DNA from: Melampsora larici-populina 98AG31
Lineage: Eukaryota > Basidiomycota > Pucciniomycetes > Pucciniales > Melampsoraceae
Direction: 5' to 3'
Length of the DNA stretch: 64,000 nt
Assembly (NCBI RefSeq): GCF_000204055.1
Contig: NW_006768805.1
Coordinates: 309,116-373,115 of the forward strand
The notes below the pieces were generated by a model, which saw only the letters and a program-made list of their open reading frames with translations, did not search any database and was not told where the DNA came from. Below, in pieces: positions 23,241 to 34,852 of the stretch (positions are counted from its first letter, which is position 1; each line of letters opens with the position of its first letter). Position numbers and translations under genes: made by a program.

Positions 23241-23771
23241 TAGGCCCTGGTAACTACATGTCAACTATGATTGGTTCTTGAGTAATGAACCTTTCCGTGG
23301 TACAATCTCTGTGTGAACCATATGCTGACATGTGAGATATGTAAACATATCAAGTGTAAGGTGTAAGGCTACATTTGTATACATTGTGTAATGGCTGACC
23401 ACAACTCAGCCACCATTTGAGTGGAAGCATTTAACCAGTCCTTTGTTATTTGATTCTTCTGATCTTATTATTCTTGAAATCTGTTCTGTCCGCTTTCTTC
23501 AATTTGTTGAATCAACCAAGGTAATCCATGTTCTTCCTTTGTCTTCCCATTTGTTCCTGACTTCACCAAGATCAATACAGAACATATAAGAAGAAATATT
23601 ATATCCTCAAGAAGAAATAGAACCTTGAAGAATCCACAAGAAGCCGATAATAATTGAATGTAGATTAATAAATCAATCAATATTTCTCAAACATCTGTTC
23701 CATTCATTGCAAAAGAAGACTCATATAATTCAAAACATTTACCACTCATGATTCACTCACAAACAATTATT

Positions 23772-24186
23772 GAAGACGGAAGTACTTGAGATACATGCAG
23801 AGATGTTTATGTCTCGTGAAGGGCAGGGCAAGTGACTGAGGGGACCCCCAACTACCAGCCTAACCCTTTGCTAAATGTATCTCAGAGCTTCCTGATTTCA
23901 ATCCTCAAGAAATTACTTTATCAATCATTCCTTCAAACAATTATTCATTAATGCAAATTCACTTATTTCAAAAGATTTACAGCTCAAGGTTATTCACATT
24001 GACTCATGGAAGACGGAAGTACTTGAGATACATGCAGAGATGTTTATGTCTCGTGAAGGGCAGGGCAAGTGACCGAGGGGACCCCCAACTACCAGCCTAA
24101 CCCTTTGCTAAATGTATCTTGGTGCTTCCTGATTTCAATCCTCAAGAAATTACTTTATCAATCATTTCTTCAAACAATTATTCATA
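23772..24186. repeat. Direct duplication of about 175 bp, 237 bp apart
   Basis: Copies begin GAAGACGGAAGTACTTGAG at 23772 and 24009. They share GGGGACCCCCAACTACCAGC and a 3' part ending TTCAAACAATTATTCAT, with few differences. It lies upstream of the TET-like fragment. Non-coding. Confidence 0.85.
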
Positions 24187-24354
24187 AATTTATATATTCA
24201 TGTCATTCATACTCAATCATTCAATCCATCAAATATTTAATCACTCATTGTTTATTCACTTTATTCATTATTTCATTGCATCCCCACACAAATTAAGAAA
24301 TCTTGATTTTTTGATGAGCATTCCACTAATCAAAACAATGTTTTTTTTACGTAG

Positions 24355-25045
24355 ATGCCAAAACCAGTATCAGACCTCAGAAAGCAAAAGCTTGCGGAGT
24401 GCCAAAAGAGGAAGAAGGCTCAACAACACAATGCCAAACAGGATCCAGTCCAGGATGTTCAAAGAGAATGTGTCAGTCAAAGAATTAAAGCAGGAATCAA
24501 AGACCGGTTTGGCTTGCCAGAGGACTGTGATGTTTTCCAAGTTCCTCAATTTGGGAACGCAAAAGAGCAAGTGGTTACCTATGGAACTGTTCTACTTGTG
24601 AATCTGGCTGGAAATAAGCTTATATGTGTTGCTAGGTTCAACAAAGTGGTCAAGTCCCTCAAGCTTTATGTTGTATTCACATGGCTGACAATTCTTGCTG
24701 CAGGACCCCGCCAGCATTGACCCTGCAGAAGTGAAACTTTGGAAAGACTTTTGAAGGGCTATCAAGATCATGCAGCAACACTCTGAAGCCCTGCATGTAA
24801 TCAAGCAAAATCATGCAGTCAAGATGGTACCGCCCAACAAGCCGCAAGGTACTATGAGAGCATTTGGTCACAGATCATCTGAGCGTGCTGGACAAGATCA
24901 AAGCGGAACAGTCATTGGTTTGTTTACCTTCACCTTTTCACATGAGGATCTTTCCAGAAACTTAATTTGTTCCATGTTTTACCACCCGCAACCTATGCCA
25001 AAAATTCAGCTACCAGCGAGGATCCAGCCAAACTAGACAAGGATG
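24355..25045 (+). pseudogene. TET-like 2OG-Fe(II) oxygenase family, N-terminal fragment (copy 1)
   Basis: The first exon follows an acceptor site (TTTTTACGTAG) and reads MPKPVSDLRKQKLAECQKRK, then FGLPEDCDVFQVPQ, VVTYGTVLLVN and KLICVARFNKV. An intron (GTCAAG...GCTGCAG) leads to DPASIDPAEVKLWKDF, then TGA at 24752-24754, then an open continuation (RAIKIMQQHSEALH, GTMRAFGHRSS). A related gene lies at 62068, sharing LPPD, TYGTVV and ARF/VRF blocks. The layout resembles rust TET-like oxygenase genes found near transposons. No Fe-binding HxD or His remains here, so the catalytic part is missing. Family assignment is tentative. Confidence 0.45.
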
Positions 25046-25049
25046 AAGC

Positions 25050-25879
25050 CCGCCAAGATGAACGTCCTTGGGTGGTGGACGTTCATGATGAAAGGACTTA
25101 TTCTTTATCTCTATTTGTGTATGATTCCAGCAAGAAACTGGCAGACGAGACTGATGCCCCATGTGTTTAAGATGATAATTTTGTGAGCAAAGTATTTTTG
25201 TAATTTTTTGGAATTTTTAAGAGCAACAAATTTTGGAATACAAGTTGAAATGAAAGAATTTACTCCTCATTTTACACCATGTGCTGATCTCTTGCTGGAA
25301 TGTGAGTTTGTTCCCCAGATTTACCTCCATACAACAGCTCCATCTCCTCCCATATACTTAATTGTGCTATTTTTGGGCAGAGCAACCCAAAGTGCTTGCA
25401 TATCCTATTGCATTTGCGCTGGTATAGAAATTCTCCAAGCCTTTCCTTCCAGTGTTTCCATCGCACCAAGCCATACTGGGTTATGGGTGAAACAAACAGT
25501 CAGGCAAACATTTTGCATACAAGCACCAATCTACTTACTTGCTTGGATCCACAATCAAAAGGTCTGTCAATACCAAACCCACCCCCTGAAGATCCGCAAC
25601 CATTCTTCTTACGTTATAGTGTTTATGATACCAATGACTGAGAGCTTGCATTAAATCATTGACAAAAGGACTTTCAGAACCCGGAGTTCAAAGTTGTGAT
25701 TGCTGGTATACTTGCAGTATTGTGTAACATCAAGTACTTCTTCAAAGAAATAAGCACATTCAGTGGTAGCACCGCTTCCCGCATAGACCGGAAAGTTTTG
25801 AACCATTGGGAAAATAAAACACAGGATTGAGCAAGCTTGAAGAAAGTGTATTGATTCATTTGACTCACACAAATGTTGA
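25050..25879. other. Interior of the 21053-27073 element, no gene
   Basis: No supported coding sequence. A short hairpin, GAACGTCC/GGACGTTC, is seen near 25061-25086. Confidence 0.4.
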
Positions 25880-26510
25880 AAAGAAGATTGAAGCCAATTG
25901 AAGAATACTAAAGAAGATCAAAGGAGATCGAGGGATATCAAATATGATTGAAGATGATTGAAGATGATTGACGCCGATTGAAGAATACAAAAGAAGCAGG
26001 TTTAATCCAATTGAAGAGTACTAAAGAAGAATATTGAAGCCGATTGATGAATACTCAAGGAGATTGAAGCCGATTGAAGAATACTAAAGAAGATTGAAGG
26101 TATCAAAGAAGATTACAGAAGATTGAAGCTGATTGACAAATACTAAAGAAGATGGAAGCCGATTGAAGAAGATTGAAGCTTATAAAAGAAGATTACAGAA
26201 GATTGAAGCCGATCCAAGAAGATTGAAGTAGGGTGAAGCCAATCAACGAAGGGTGAAGAAGATGGAAGCCGATTGAAGAAGATAAAGAAGATGGAAGCTG
26301 ATAAAAGAAGATTACAGAAGATTGAAGCCAATCCAAGAAAATTGAAGAAGGGTGAAGAAGATGGAAGACGATTGAAGAAGATAAAGAAGATTGAAGCTGA
26401 CAAAAGAAGATTACAGAGGATTCAAGCCGATCCAAGAAGATTGAAGAAGGGTGAAGACAATCAAAGAAGGATGAAGAAGAGTGACGACAATCAAAGAAGT
26501 TCAGTGTAGT
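25880..26510. repeat. Degenerate GAAGATTGAAG repeat array
   Basis: Words such as GAAGATTGAAGCCGATTG and AAAGAAGATTACAGAAGATT recur some twenty times. It mirrors the CTTC/CAATC-rich arm at 21540-21840 and so is part of the right arm of the element. Open frames here are a by-product of the repeat. Confidence 0.8.
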
Positions 26511-27073
26511 GTAGGTTTTGTTGAACAAGGTGGATGGGTGGAGACTATGACAAAAGATGGATGAATGTGGATGAATGACTGGCCAATATAAGATGATCGG
26601 TGATGGTGTGTGGTGTATGGGTTGTGTGATTGGTTGAGAGGTAGAGAGGTAGAGAGGTGGTTTGTACAATTTTCATCATCTAATGTGAAGTTTTCATCTT
26701 TGGGGTCTTCTTTTATGGTTTTTTAATTGTTGTTTTTTGATTATCAACATTTGTTTTTTGATTTTCAACTTTTGTTTTTTTGATTTTTGAATTTTGTTTT
26801 CCTCTTTTGTGGCTTTCCTGGTACTTTTTGTGTCAATGCGACAATGGGGTGACAAATGTTGAGTTTCAAGTTGTCAATCTACTGAAATTTGGGCCGTAAC
26901 CTGGTCTGAAAGTGGTTTGTGCCATGACTTTTACTCCAGTACAGGGGTTTTTGCCCTGTATTTGAATATTTTCTGTAGTTTTGTCTTTGATTTTTGAATT
27001 TTGCACCCGGGAATTGTGAATTTTGATTTTTGATTTTTGCATTGTCACCTTGACACCTCTCGCATTCCGTAGT

Positions 27074-27797
27074 CCACCATGAAGATCATATATTTCCGTG
27101 ATGAAGATTATTCTGTAAACTTCTTCACATCTCTCATCGAATTTTTTTCAGGATTTTGATTGATGGTACCACCTGAACCTCTAAGTTTTGTTTCATAAGA
27201 AGCTACAAATCAATTGCTTTCAAAAATTGGTTGCCTTAAATTGAACTTCAATCAATTTGAATGAGAATCAATTGAAGTTCTTTGTCAGTTTCTTTGATTC
27301 GTTTTTTGGTACGAAAGCAAAACAAAGTTGTGCTTAATTTATGTTATGGTAAGGAAAAGCACGAGGACGTAAAATGATATTGTTACTTGATTGTAACAGC
27401 TTTGTACATGCTTTTGAAGCTCTAAGTCTTAAATTACCTTCCTCTAGATACAAACAAAGGATTTTTTATAACCTCAGCTCGTCTGGCCCAGTAGGATGGA
27501 TCTTAGTTAAAATCATTACAAGCTACCAAAATAGGATCTAAAGTTGTCAAAACTTAGGATTCCAAAGCAGTAATCCAACCTAATCAAACTGAAGAGATCT
27601 GGGTCTTAAATTAAACTGAAGAGATCTTTATGGGTCATGTCTGACACGCCCGTGTTCGAAGAAGTGGATTACTTGAGAGAGGTGGTATGATCCAACCCAG
27701 GCTTAACAGTTCGCCCTCAGCAGTTGAGACCGAAGAGGGATAAGTGTTAAGCCTGGGTTGGTTCAGACTGTGAGTCTCAAAGTACGGTGACGAAGAG
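27074..27797. other. Spacer with a 15-bp inverted repeat
   Basis: No gene is seen. CAACCCAGGCTTAAC at 27693-27707 is repeated perfectly in inverse orientation at 27746-27760 (38-nt loop), upstream of the interrupted gene at 27798. Role unknown. Confidence 0.5.
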
Positions 27798-29007
27798 ATG
27801 ATTTGGAATCACACGGCGCTGACTGCTTCGGCTCTTTTCTACAGCGTTCTTTCAAAATGGAACGGGCTGATCCAGCGATTTTCCAAAGCAGCGGAACAGT
27901 TCATGGGAATAGGCAAAACCACACTCACAATTCCTAATAAAGTCACAATGTCGCTGCCTGTTTTCCATCTTCAAAACCTTCCCTACTCACTAAGTTCTCG
28001 CTTGTTCCTCTATACCTGGCTACTTCGTAGGACACTGATGGATTCCCAAGCTGCACCCAAATTGCCTTTGCGCTTCAACAGTATCTTTTGGACAAAAGAT
28101 GAAGTAAGCAGGCCTAACGCGATGTCACAAAAACTTCTCAAGACTGATGTATTCTGAATAGATTCCAACCATCAACACTGAAATTTTCAGATACTTTGAC
28201 ACTGATGTCTTTATCAATCAGCACGGTCTCAGCGGAATCAGCTTGCACATTGCCGCCAGGCGGCAACGCAGCAACAGATACCTTACTGGTACCTGTACCG
28301 TGCCGTACCGTATCTGCCTAGGCTGGTACCGTACCTGTAGTACCGTATCTGGGTGCAGGTTACAATACTGGACGGGCTTGGAGAGTCATTTTTATCTCCG
28401 GTACGGTACCAGGTACAGTACCGGAAATCCCAGACCAATACCGGTACTGCGCAGTAGCAGTACCTAAGAAATCAGGTACGGTACCGTACCATACCTGGTT
28501 TCGAGTACAGTACTGGGCGCTGAGCCCCCTGCGTATCATTCCTAGTCTACCCCGTCATATCATCACCCAGTACACCCCCCACATTGAACGACGAACGTAT
28601 ACAAAGGTACGAATCTGGTCAGAAGGTGAGTCGCACCATCTCTTTTCATCCATCTACAAGTTCTATCCCTTGCGTCTCTTTCCACCCTGACCCCACGCTT
28701 GATCAGGCTTGGTATAGGTTAGTATAGGCTTGCTCGATTTGATGCTGGTGTGTCATCATCTAGATGACTGGGGGGGAAGATTTATATGCAGGCCTCTCTT
28801 TCGATATCGTTTGTCCCGAATCCTCACCTACTCAACTTTTCCGTTTGTATTTATCCTTCTACTTCTCATCTTTCCCTTTGTATCATTCAAATCTTTTTTA
28901 CTAATCATTTTCCTCTTTTTACAAATTACTATCTCTTCCCGTCGACTTCTCTCAATAAATCACGATCACCTAGTTTCAATCGCTTGATCTCTTATACTTC
29001 ATTCATA

Positions 29008-32000
29008 ATGTCCTCTTCTTCCCAACCTCGCCGAAGTGGCCGTCCATCGCCCATAAGAAAACAACCCAAGATGATCACACAACCTGGTGACTCTCGACGT
29101 GCGGTCCATTGTTGCGATGAGGAAGCCAATTCCGATGTATCATTTCAGTTATCTAGGACTAGCCAGAAGCGACGAAAGCCTGACTCAGATGATGACGAAG
29201 AGTCTGAAGATTCAGACGGCGGTTCAGCCCATTCAACCCAGCCGACCTCTAAGTCTAAAAGATCGCGTTCAACTGTCAAGGTATCGAAGAGATCAAAACG
29301 CCCCAGAAAACAAAAAGAACCTGAAATCCAAGTATTAAGCGCTCGCGATGGTGTCAAACTTAAAATCAACTTAACCCAAGACTCGGATGAGGAGAATATG
29401 AAAGTTGCTAGCAAGAAAGAAGCAAATCCAGAGCAGGAGGATGATGATCGTTACGATCCAATCAAGGATTATTATGGTCCACCAAAACACGGTGACAAGG
29501 ATGTAAGATTTCGTACTTTCACCTTCCTTTCCTCATTTCTCTCAGCAATTCTTTCACTGAACCGTTTTCCTTTCTTTTTCTTTCTTTTCCATTTGCACCT
29601 GTTTGTAGATTGCGGGTCACTTGGGCACGTATCCCTGCCTTTGGTGCAAGAATGATGTTCGTAGCGCTGGCGGGACTTCAAGTCTTTGGGCCCATCGCGA
29701 TGGATCCAAGCAGTTAATCAAGTCAGGTCATCCAGGATGTGCGAAGAGGAATGCAGCAATTGAGGCTGGATGTCTCCTTCCGATTACACAATTCGACACT
29801 ACACAAAATGTCATCTTTACCGGGCGGGAAGAACTACTGCTCACAGATTTTGCTCATCAGACTACAGGTAAAATTTCTGTGATGACCACATGCTTCTCTA
29901 ATACTCTACCATCACCAAACGCTACGACTCTGATATCACGGCGCTTTTCAATTTTGTTCAACATATACTACGGACACTTCACACGCAATTAAGTGATTTT
30001 CACATTATCAACCAAGTGGGCTATTTGCAACATAAGTATATGTACACTNNNNNNNNNNNNNNNNNNNNNNNNNNNNNNNNNNNNNNNNNNNNNNNNNNNN
30101 NNNNNNNNNNNNNNNNNNNNNNNNNNNNNNNNNNNNNNNNNNNNNNNNTCCATCTGTAGCTGGTCTAAAAGATCCTACAGAGCTATTCATGCAGAACTGT
30201 TTGAACATATGTAGAGTGTTTAAATGACTAGATAGCACCTTACTAACATTATGAAGTGTGAAGGAGAATAGTTCAGCTTTTGAATGAACCAAAAATCGAG
30301 TTATTTGGAGCAGAATTGCAAAAGTTATTGAAGTTTTTAGACCACAAAATATTGTCTTCATACTCATGACCCAAATTTCAGGTATTGTTACATGTGAGTT
30401 TTTGATGATTTTCAGCGTTTATTGTTAGTACATAAACCAATATCTGTGTGTAAAATACAAAAAAATACTCATCATGACGCCCCAACATCTAGGAACAAGG
30501 TTCATATTTTTTCAGATTTTTAGATCTCTTCCTATTGCCTCAGGACTTTTCTATGTCAGTAGTTTTCTTTACCGCCCGGTAAAGATTACATTTGGTGTAG
30601 TGCGAGCAACGCAAGCAGGATGCCAACCCTTCACCTGGACAGACTTCAATCACAACTTTCGCCCACTCGGTTTTAAAATTTGACAACAAGGTCCTCAACC
30701 AAATGTTGGGGATGTGGGTCATCCGGACAGCTCAACCTTGGCGCCGAGTCAAAGATCCGTATCTACGGGCAACTTTCCGCTATGCTAACCCAAACGCACA
30801 TTTATTAGGCCGAATGTGGGTTGCTAAGTTTGCTCACGAGGCCTACATGGAAATGCGAGCAACAGTATTTAACGAACTTAAGGTAAGTAAAGTCCACATT
30901 CAAAGCTTCTGAATCTTTATAATGACATTGACATATTGATATTTGTATCCATCGTTGGTTTTCAGTCTCTTACCAGTTCGTTCGGACTTATCCACGATGC
31001 GTGGACCACCAAGGGTAACCGATATGGCTTTCTTGGGGCCACAGTGACATTCATCGACAAGGACTGGAGATTTGTGACTTGTCACCTGTGCCTCAAGCTC
31101 ATAGCTTGGCACCACAAAGGAGATTGGCTCGCTGAGCCTTTGATCAATCTTCTTACAAAGCATGGGATTCATAAGAAGATGAGTCCATTTTCTCTTTTTT
31201 TTAATTGTTTTGTCGTTTAGATTTCTTTCCATATCCTTACCTTGCCCATGCATTTCTCTTTTTTACATGCTGGCGCAGACCCACGATTCAGGTAGCAATA
31301 ACAACACTTTAGCTGAGGCGATGCAAGTTCGACTTAGTAAGTATTGCAGTGATCGCGATGAGACGTTTAAATGGAATCACGAGAATCACCGAGTGCGATG
31401 CATCTGTCACAAGCTAGCGCTCATGGTCAACACCGGTCTTCAATCCCTTGGAATCCAAGCTCCACCTCCTCCTCTCGTCAAATCTTCAATATTAGGTGAT
31501 TTCCCTATACCAACACACACCTTACAATCCATCCCCGAAGAAGACAAATCAGCCGAGAAAGAAGAATCATCCAACTCTATCGAAGAAGAAGGCGACTTGG
31601 ACGAGGTGGATGAGGTGGATGATACTGACCTCCGAAAATCTCAAGCTCAAGAATCGACTGATTGGTACAATGTTGCTGATGGTCCCCATCCGGAGCCTGA
31701 GATCACCCTCCAAGACATTGATTCCCAGGCTGCCACCGATCGGAACGAAGCCAATGCGGTGTTCAACCTTATGACCAAAGTAAGCTGACCTGTTTTTTTT
31801 TGTCTATTCCTTTAAAACTGATCAATAATGATTTCCAAAAACATAGCTTGATGTCATTGGATGAAAAATTGGAGGTTCTGCAGTCATGTGCTGCCTTTTT
31901 GATGCACTCAGTCAGGCCATGCTTGATAAGCGGCTGCCACGTCCAATTCCAGGCTACGGTATCAGGTGGAATATAAAGCTGCAATGTTGGTCTCGGCTCT

Positions 32001-33224
32001 ATAATGCACGTGAGGTAAGGATACTTTTCTATTCTGATACCAATCACTCCCCACTTTATTTAAATGTTTCTTTATCAGGTCATTGATCAAATCCTCAAAG
32101 AGGATCAAATGGACCCACCGCGTAAAGGGAAGGAGTCAAGCCGTCCTGGTGAGACCCCTTTACCACCTGATGTTTTTCGACCCCGAGGTATCTTCAACAA
32201 GGTCATGATAACACCAGACGAATGGCGACAGGTGCGAGATCTTATGGAGATTCTTGAGGTGAGTTCCTTGTTTTTTGTCTTAACAATTATCAAAATCAAA
32301 TGTTGATTCCTATTCTTTCTGATGTCAGGATTTCGAGAGTCTAACAAAATTCTTTGAACAAGACGGACCCACGGGATCACTTGTCATACGTGAATATGTC
32401 AAGCTTAAGAAGAAGATTCAAAAGAGGATCGACAAGACTCAATCGCGGGCCAAACCACTGTTTCCAATGTATCACGCTATGTTAGTACGTGTTGAAGCTT
32501 ATCTCAAGGAAGCTCTTGCTTCTCACACTCTCAACTTGGCTACGATTCTACACCCGAGTCTACGATTGGATTACTTCGAATTCGCTTTTGGATCCGGCTC
32601 AACTGAGACTCTTTTGGCGAAGTCTTTGATAGAAGGTGCTTATGAGAACAAGAAGGGGGAAATTGAGGCCAATGGACCTTACGAATCAACAGCGACTGGA
32701 AACGGTCAAACTCCAGGGCATGGTAAGAGCTTGGCTGCCAAGGATGAAGAGTTTCGCCGTCACAAAGAGCTTCATCGACGGAACACCGCCAATGAGCTGC
32801 GATCTTACTTAGAGATGGCTGAAGAACCTGCACCTGAAGTTGGGGATAATCCCCATTTGGCTCTCGCATGGTGGAGTGTAAGTACTGATTGAACATGACA
32901 AGTATCTTATTCAACTTATTTCATTGACTGACTACATTTGATTCACAGGTAAACGAGGGAAAATACCCTATCCTCAGCCACCTTGCACGGGATTATTTGG
33001 CGATAAGTGCTACGGCATGCCCGGTCGAGAGGACATTTTCGTCCGCTGCCGACGTCTGCACAGCCGACCGGAGCTCACTCTTGCCACGTCCAATTGAACG
33101 GCTGGTTTCAGGTCGTATGTGGTCTGTAGAAGGGGTGGAGATGAAAGGGAAATTTACAGAGGCAACTGATGCCATGAAAAAGTGTTTAGCAAATGATCAA
33201 AAAGCGCGTAAGCGGCGAGGTTAA
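29008..33224 (+). pseudogene. hAT transposase, split by a MITE and a stop
   Basis: Exon 1 (29008-29502) encodes an acidic, lysine/serine-rich N-terminus. Exon 2 starts at 29609 with a BED-like zinc finger (YPCLWCKND...LWAHRDGS...SGHPGC). It is broken at 29797 by the CACTA-type MITE and resumes at 30606 (FAHSVLKFDNKVLNQMLGMW). Further exons give LIHDAWTTKGNRYGFLGATV, THDSGSNNNTLAEAM and VRCICHKLALMVNTGL. The C-terminal dimerisation region reads ARDYLAISATACPVERTFSS. Removing the MITE and one CGA restores ITQFEQRK. A TGA at 31862-31864 stands before KIGGSAV, where an Arg or Lys is expected. The intron after HGIHKKM was not resolved. Two lesions make it inactive. Confidence 0.85.
29797..30602. 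mobile_element. CACTA-type MITE inside the hAT transposase, with assembly gap
   Basis: It starts CACTACACAAAATGTCATC and ends with the inverted form ...TTTGGTGTAGTG; the inverted ends match for about 45 bp around CTTTACCGGGCGG. A 3-bp repeat CGA flanks it (29794-29796 and 30603-30605). 100 N fill 30049-30148. The right third matches 6541-6768. The stretch 30149-30250 is the inverse of 6296-6410. The left interior 29868-30048 matches 34320-34495 inverted. No coding capacity. Confidence 0.88.
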
Positions 33225-34319
33225 TATATTTCAGTCTTATTAATATTTGTCTTTGCCCTTTTTTTCTCTTTTATCCTTCTCTTGTTTAGTTTTATTCCCT
33301 TTGTTATGTGTTATCTTTGATGCTTTGGATTGAAATGAGTTTGAGGTGATAAGATACTTTATCAGGTACTAGCCTAGGTACCATTGGGTACCTGACCCGG
33401 TACAATACTGTACCGTAACTAGGTTTTTCAGCGCGGTACCGGTACAGTACCGTACCTACCGTGCACCAAGGTTACAGTACTGGCTCTCAGAGCGTAAGGT
33501 GGTCACAACCACCAGGTACTGTACCTGAGCCCAGCTACAGTACTAGGTACCGCTTTTCAGGGTACCGTGTAATCAGATACGGTACCAGTACCGCAGGTAC
33601 GGCACCAGTACCGTATCTGTTGCTGCGTTGCAGGCGGGATGAGTGCGAAATCAAAAAAAGGAACGCTTACAGGATTGAAGGGCAAGTCGGGATCAGTGAA
33701 TTTCATGACACACCTCTGCTATTTGAGAAAGCGGCAAGCACTATCGTAATCGACCATGCTCAAGTCCTCCCAAACCGCCTGGCCAATAGAACATGTGCTC
33801 AAGGTGTTGGTCGGATAGTTGGTTTGTCATTCAGGCGCACAACTGGCAATACCTTTAAAGTCATAAAGGTTTTGCATCAATGCTGGAATCCCGAAGTGAG
33901 TAGTGTACCTACCGTGGTGTTTGTCTATTCATGTAACTTATCAATCCTCGATGTCAGCAAACACACCGTCTTGATTTCCACGCGAACTACTTGCTGGACA
34001 ACATCAACTTGACACTAATCAAAGCGTTGGCAGTCGGTAACCTCATCAGTCTGCATGGTAATGTGGTGTCGTATGTGATGAACACATGGGAGATACAGGT
34101 CAGCAACCGACTGATGCTGAAGCAATGATCTGCGAATTACTGACATCTCACACTGACTTCAGGCTACTGCAATTCAATTCGTTCATCTCACAACGGGGAA
34201 GAAAACGAAAACTTTGAGGAGGAGCCGAAGACAGCGTGGACTGGATCCACTATAGGTCATCAAATGCCCTTCTTTGTAACACACTTGTTGGCCAGAGGCG
34301 ATGTGAACCCACACATGAC

Positions 34320-34495
34320 TGAGTGTACATATACTTATTTTGTAAATAGACCACTTGTTTGATAATGTTAAAATCACTTAATTGCCTTTGAAGTGTCCTT
34401 TGTATATGTTGAACAAAATTGAAAAGCGCCGTGATATCAGAGTAGAAGCTTTTGGTGTTGGTATAGTCTTAGAGAAGCATGTGGTCATCACATAA
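34320..34495 (-). repeat. Segment shared with the CACTA-type MITE at 29868-30048
   Basis: Read on the minus strand, this matches the MITE interior over about 175 bp, including GATATCACGGCGCTTTTCAA-like and ATAAGTATATGTACACT blocks. It lies just 3' of the gene that the hAT element split. Confidence 0.8.
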
Positions 34496-34499
34496 ATCT

Positions 34500-34852
34500 T
34501 ATTTATATTTTGATTTGCAAAATCCTAGATCACTAGATCACCACAGCTCACAAAAAATATATTCGAAAACTGATACAAATTGACAGAGGCTACATTGGTT
34601 GAGAGTACATTGATCACATGCTTTGTTGGTTCTGCGCATTTTTTTCAAGACCGAACTTGATTGTTTTGGCTGTCATTTTGGCTTTTAGAATTGAGCCTGT
34701 CATGGACTTTCTCGGCGGATAGAGGGTATATGAAGATGCGTGAAGCTTGGTCCAAAAACACGCATATGAACAGATTCTGGTACAGATGGATACAGATTGC
34801 GTATGTTATATACAGGCGGAGTATGTACATATGAAAAAGAATGGAGATAAAA
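34500..34852. other. 3' intergenic spacer
   Basis: No gene or notable motif. AT-rich sequence between the interrupted gene and the alpha-kinase gene, which end tail to tail here. Confidence 0.4.

Larger units (their letters stand above)
21053..27073. mobile_element. 6 kb element with long inverted arms
   Basis: The ends match as inverted repeats starting ACTACGGAATGCGAGA at 21053 and (reverse strand) 27073. Similarity continues at roughly 85-90 percent by eye for about 150 bp, through a CCCCTGTACTGG block and GTAAAAGTCATGGCA. Beyond, low-complexity arms rich in CTTCNTCAATC-type words (21540-21840) are mirrored at 25880-26510. The target duplication is unclear; only CC flanks both ends. The interior holds palindromes (22735-23240), a direct duplication (23772-24186) and a broken TET-like gene. 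No transposase was recognised, so it looks non-autonomous. Confidence 0.65.
28264..33630 (+). mobile_element. hAT transposon, 5.4 kb
   Basis: The ends are inverted repeats CAACGCAGCAACAGATAC at 28264 and (reverse strand) 33630. They are flanked by the direct repeat CAGGCGG (28257-28263 and 33631-33637), seven matching bases where hAT elements make eight. Subterminal regions (28280-28520 and 33360-33620) are packed with GGTACC/GTACCGTACC motifs in both orientations, the type of array hAT transposases bind. The encoded transposase spans 29008-33224 and carries a nested CACTA-type MITE. Confidence 0.88.
27798..34256 (+). pseudogene. Unknown gene split by the hAT element
   Basis: I do not recognise the protein. 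A 5' open segment (27798-28157) reads WNHTALTASALFYSVLSKWN and LPLRFNSIFWTKDE; its joint to the next exon is not in phase as I read it. The next exon (about 28191-28263) gives YFDTDVFINQHGLSGISLHI. After removing the hAT element and one 7-bp duplication the frame runs straight on into RRDECEIKKRNAYRIEGQVG and GRIVGLSFRRTTGN. Two more exons with good splice sites follow (THRLDFHANYLLDNINLTL, then IQFVHLTTGKKTKT), ending at a stop near 34256. The continuous frame over the empty site supports a real gene broken by insertion. Confidence 0.5.

Noticed and set aside
25880..26669. Lysine- or serine-rich open frames near 26200-26670
   Set aside because: They come from the GAAGATTGAAG simple-repeat arm, with no start context or splice partners.
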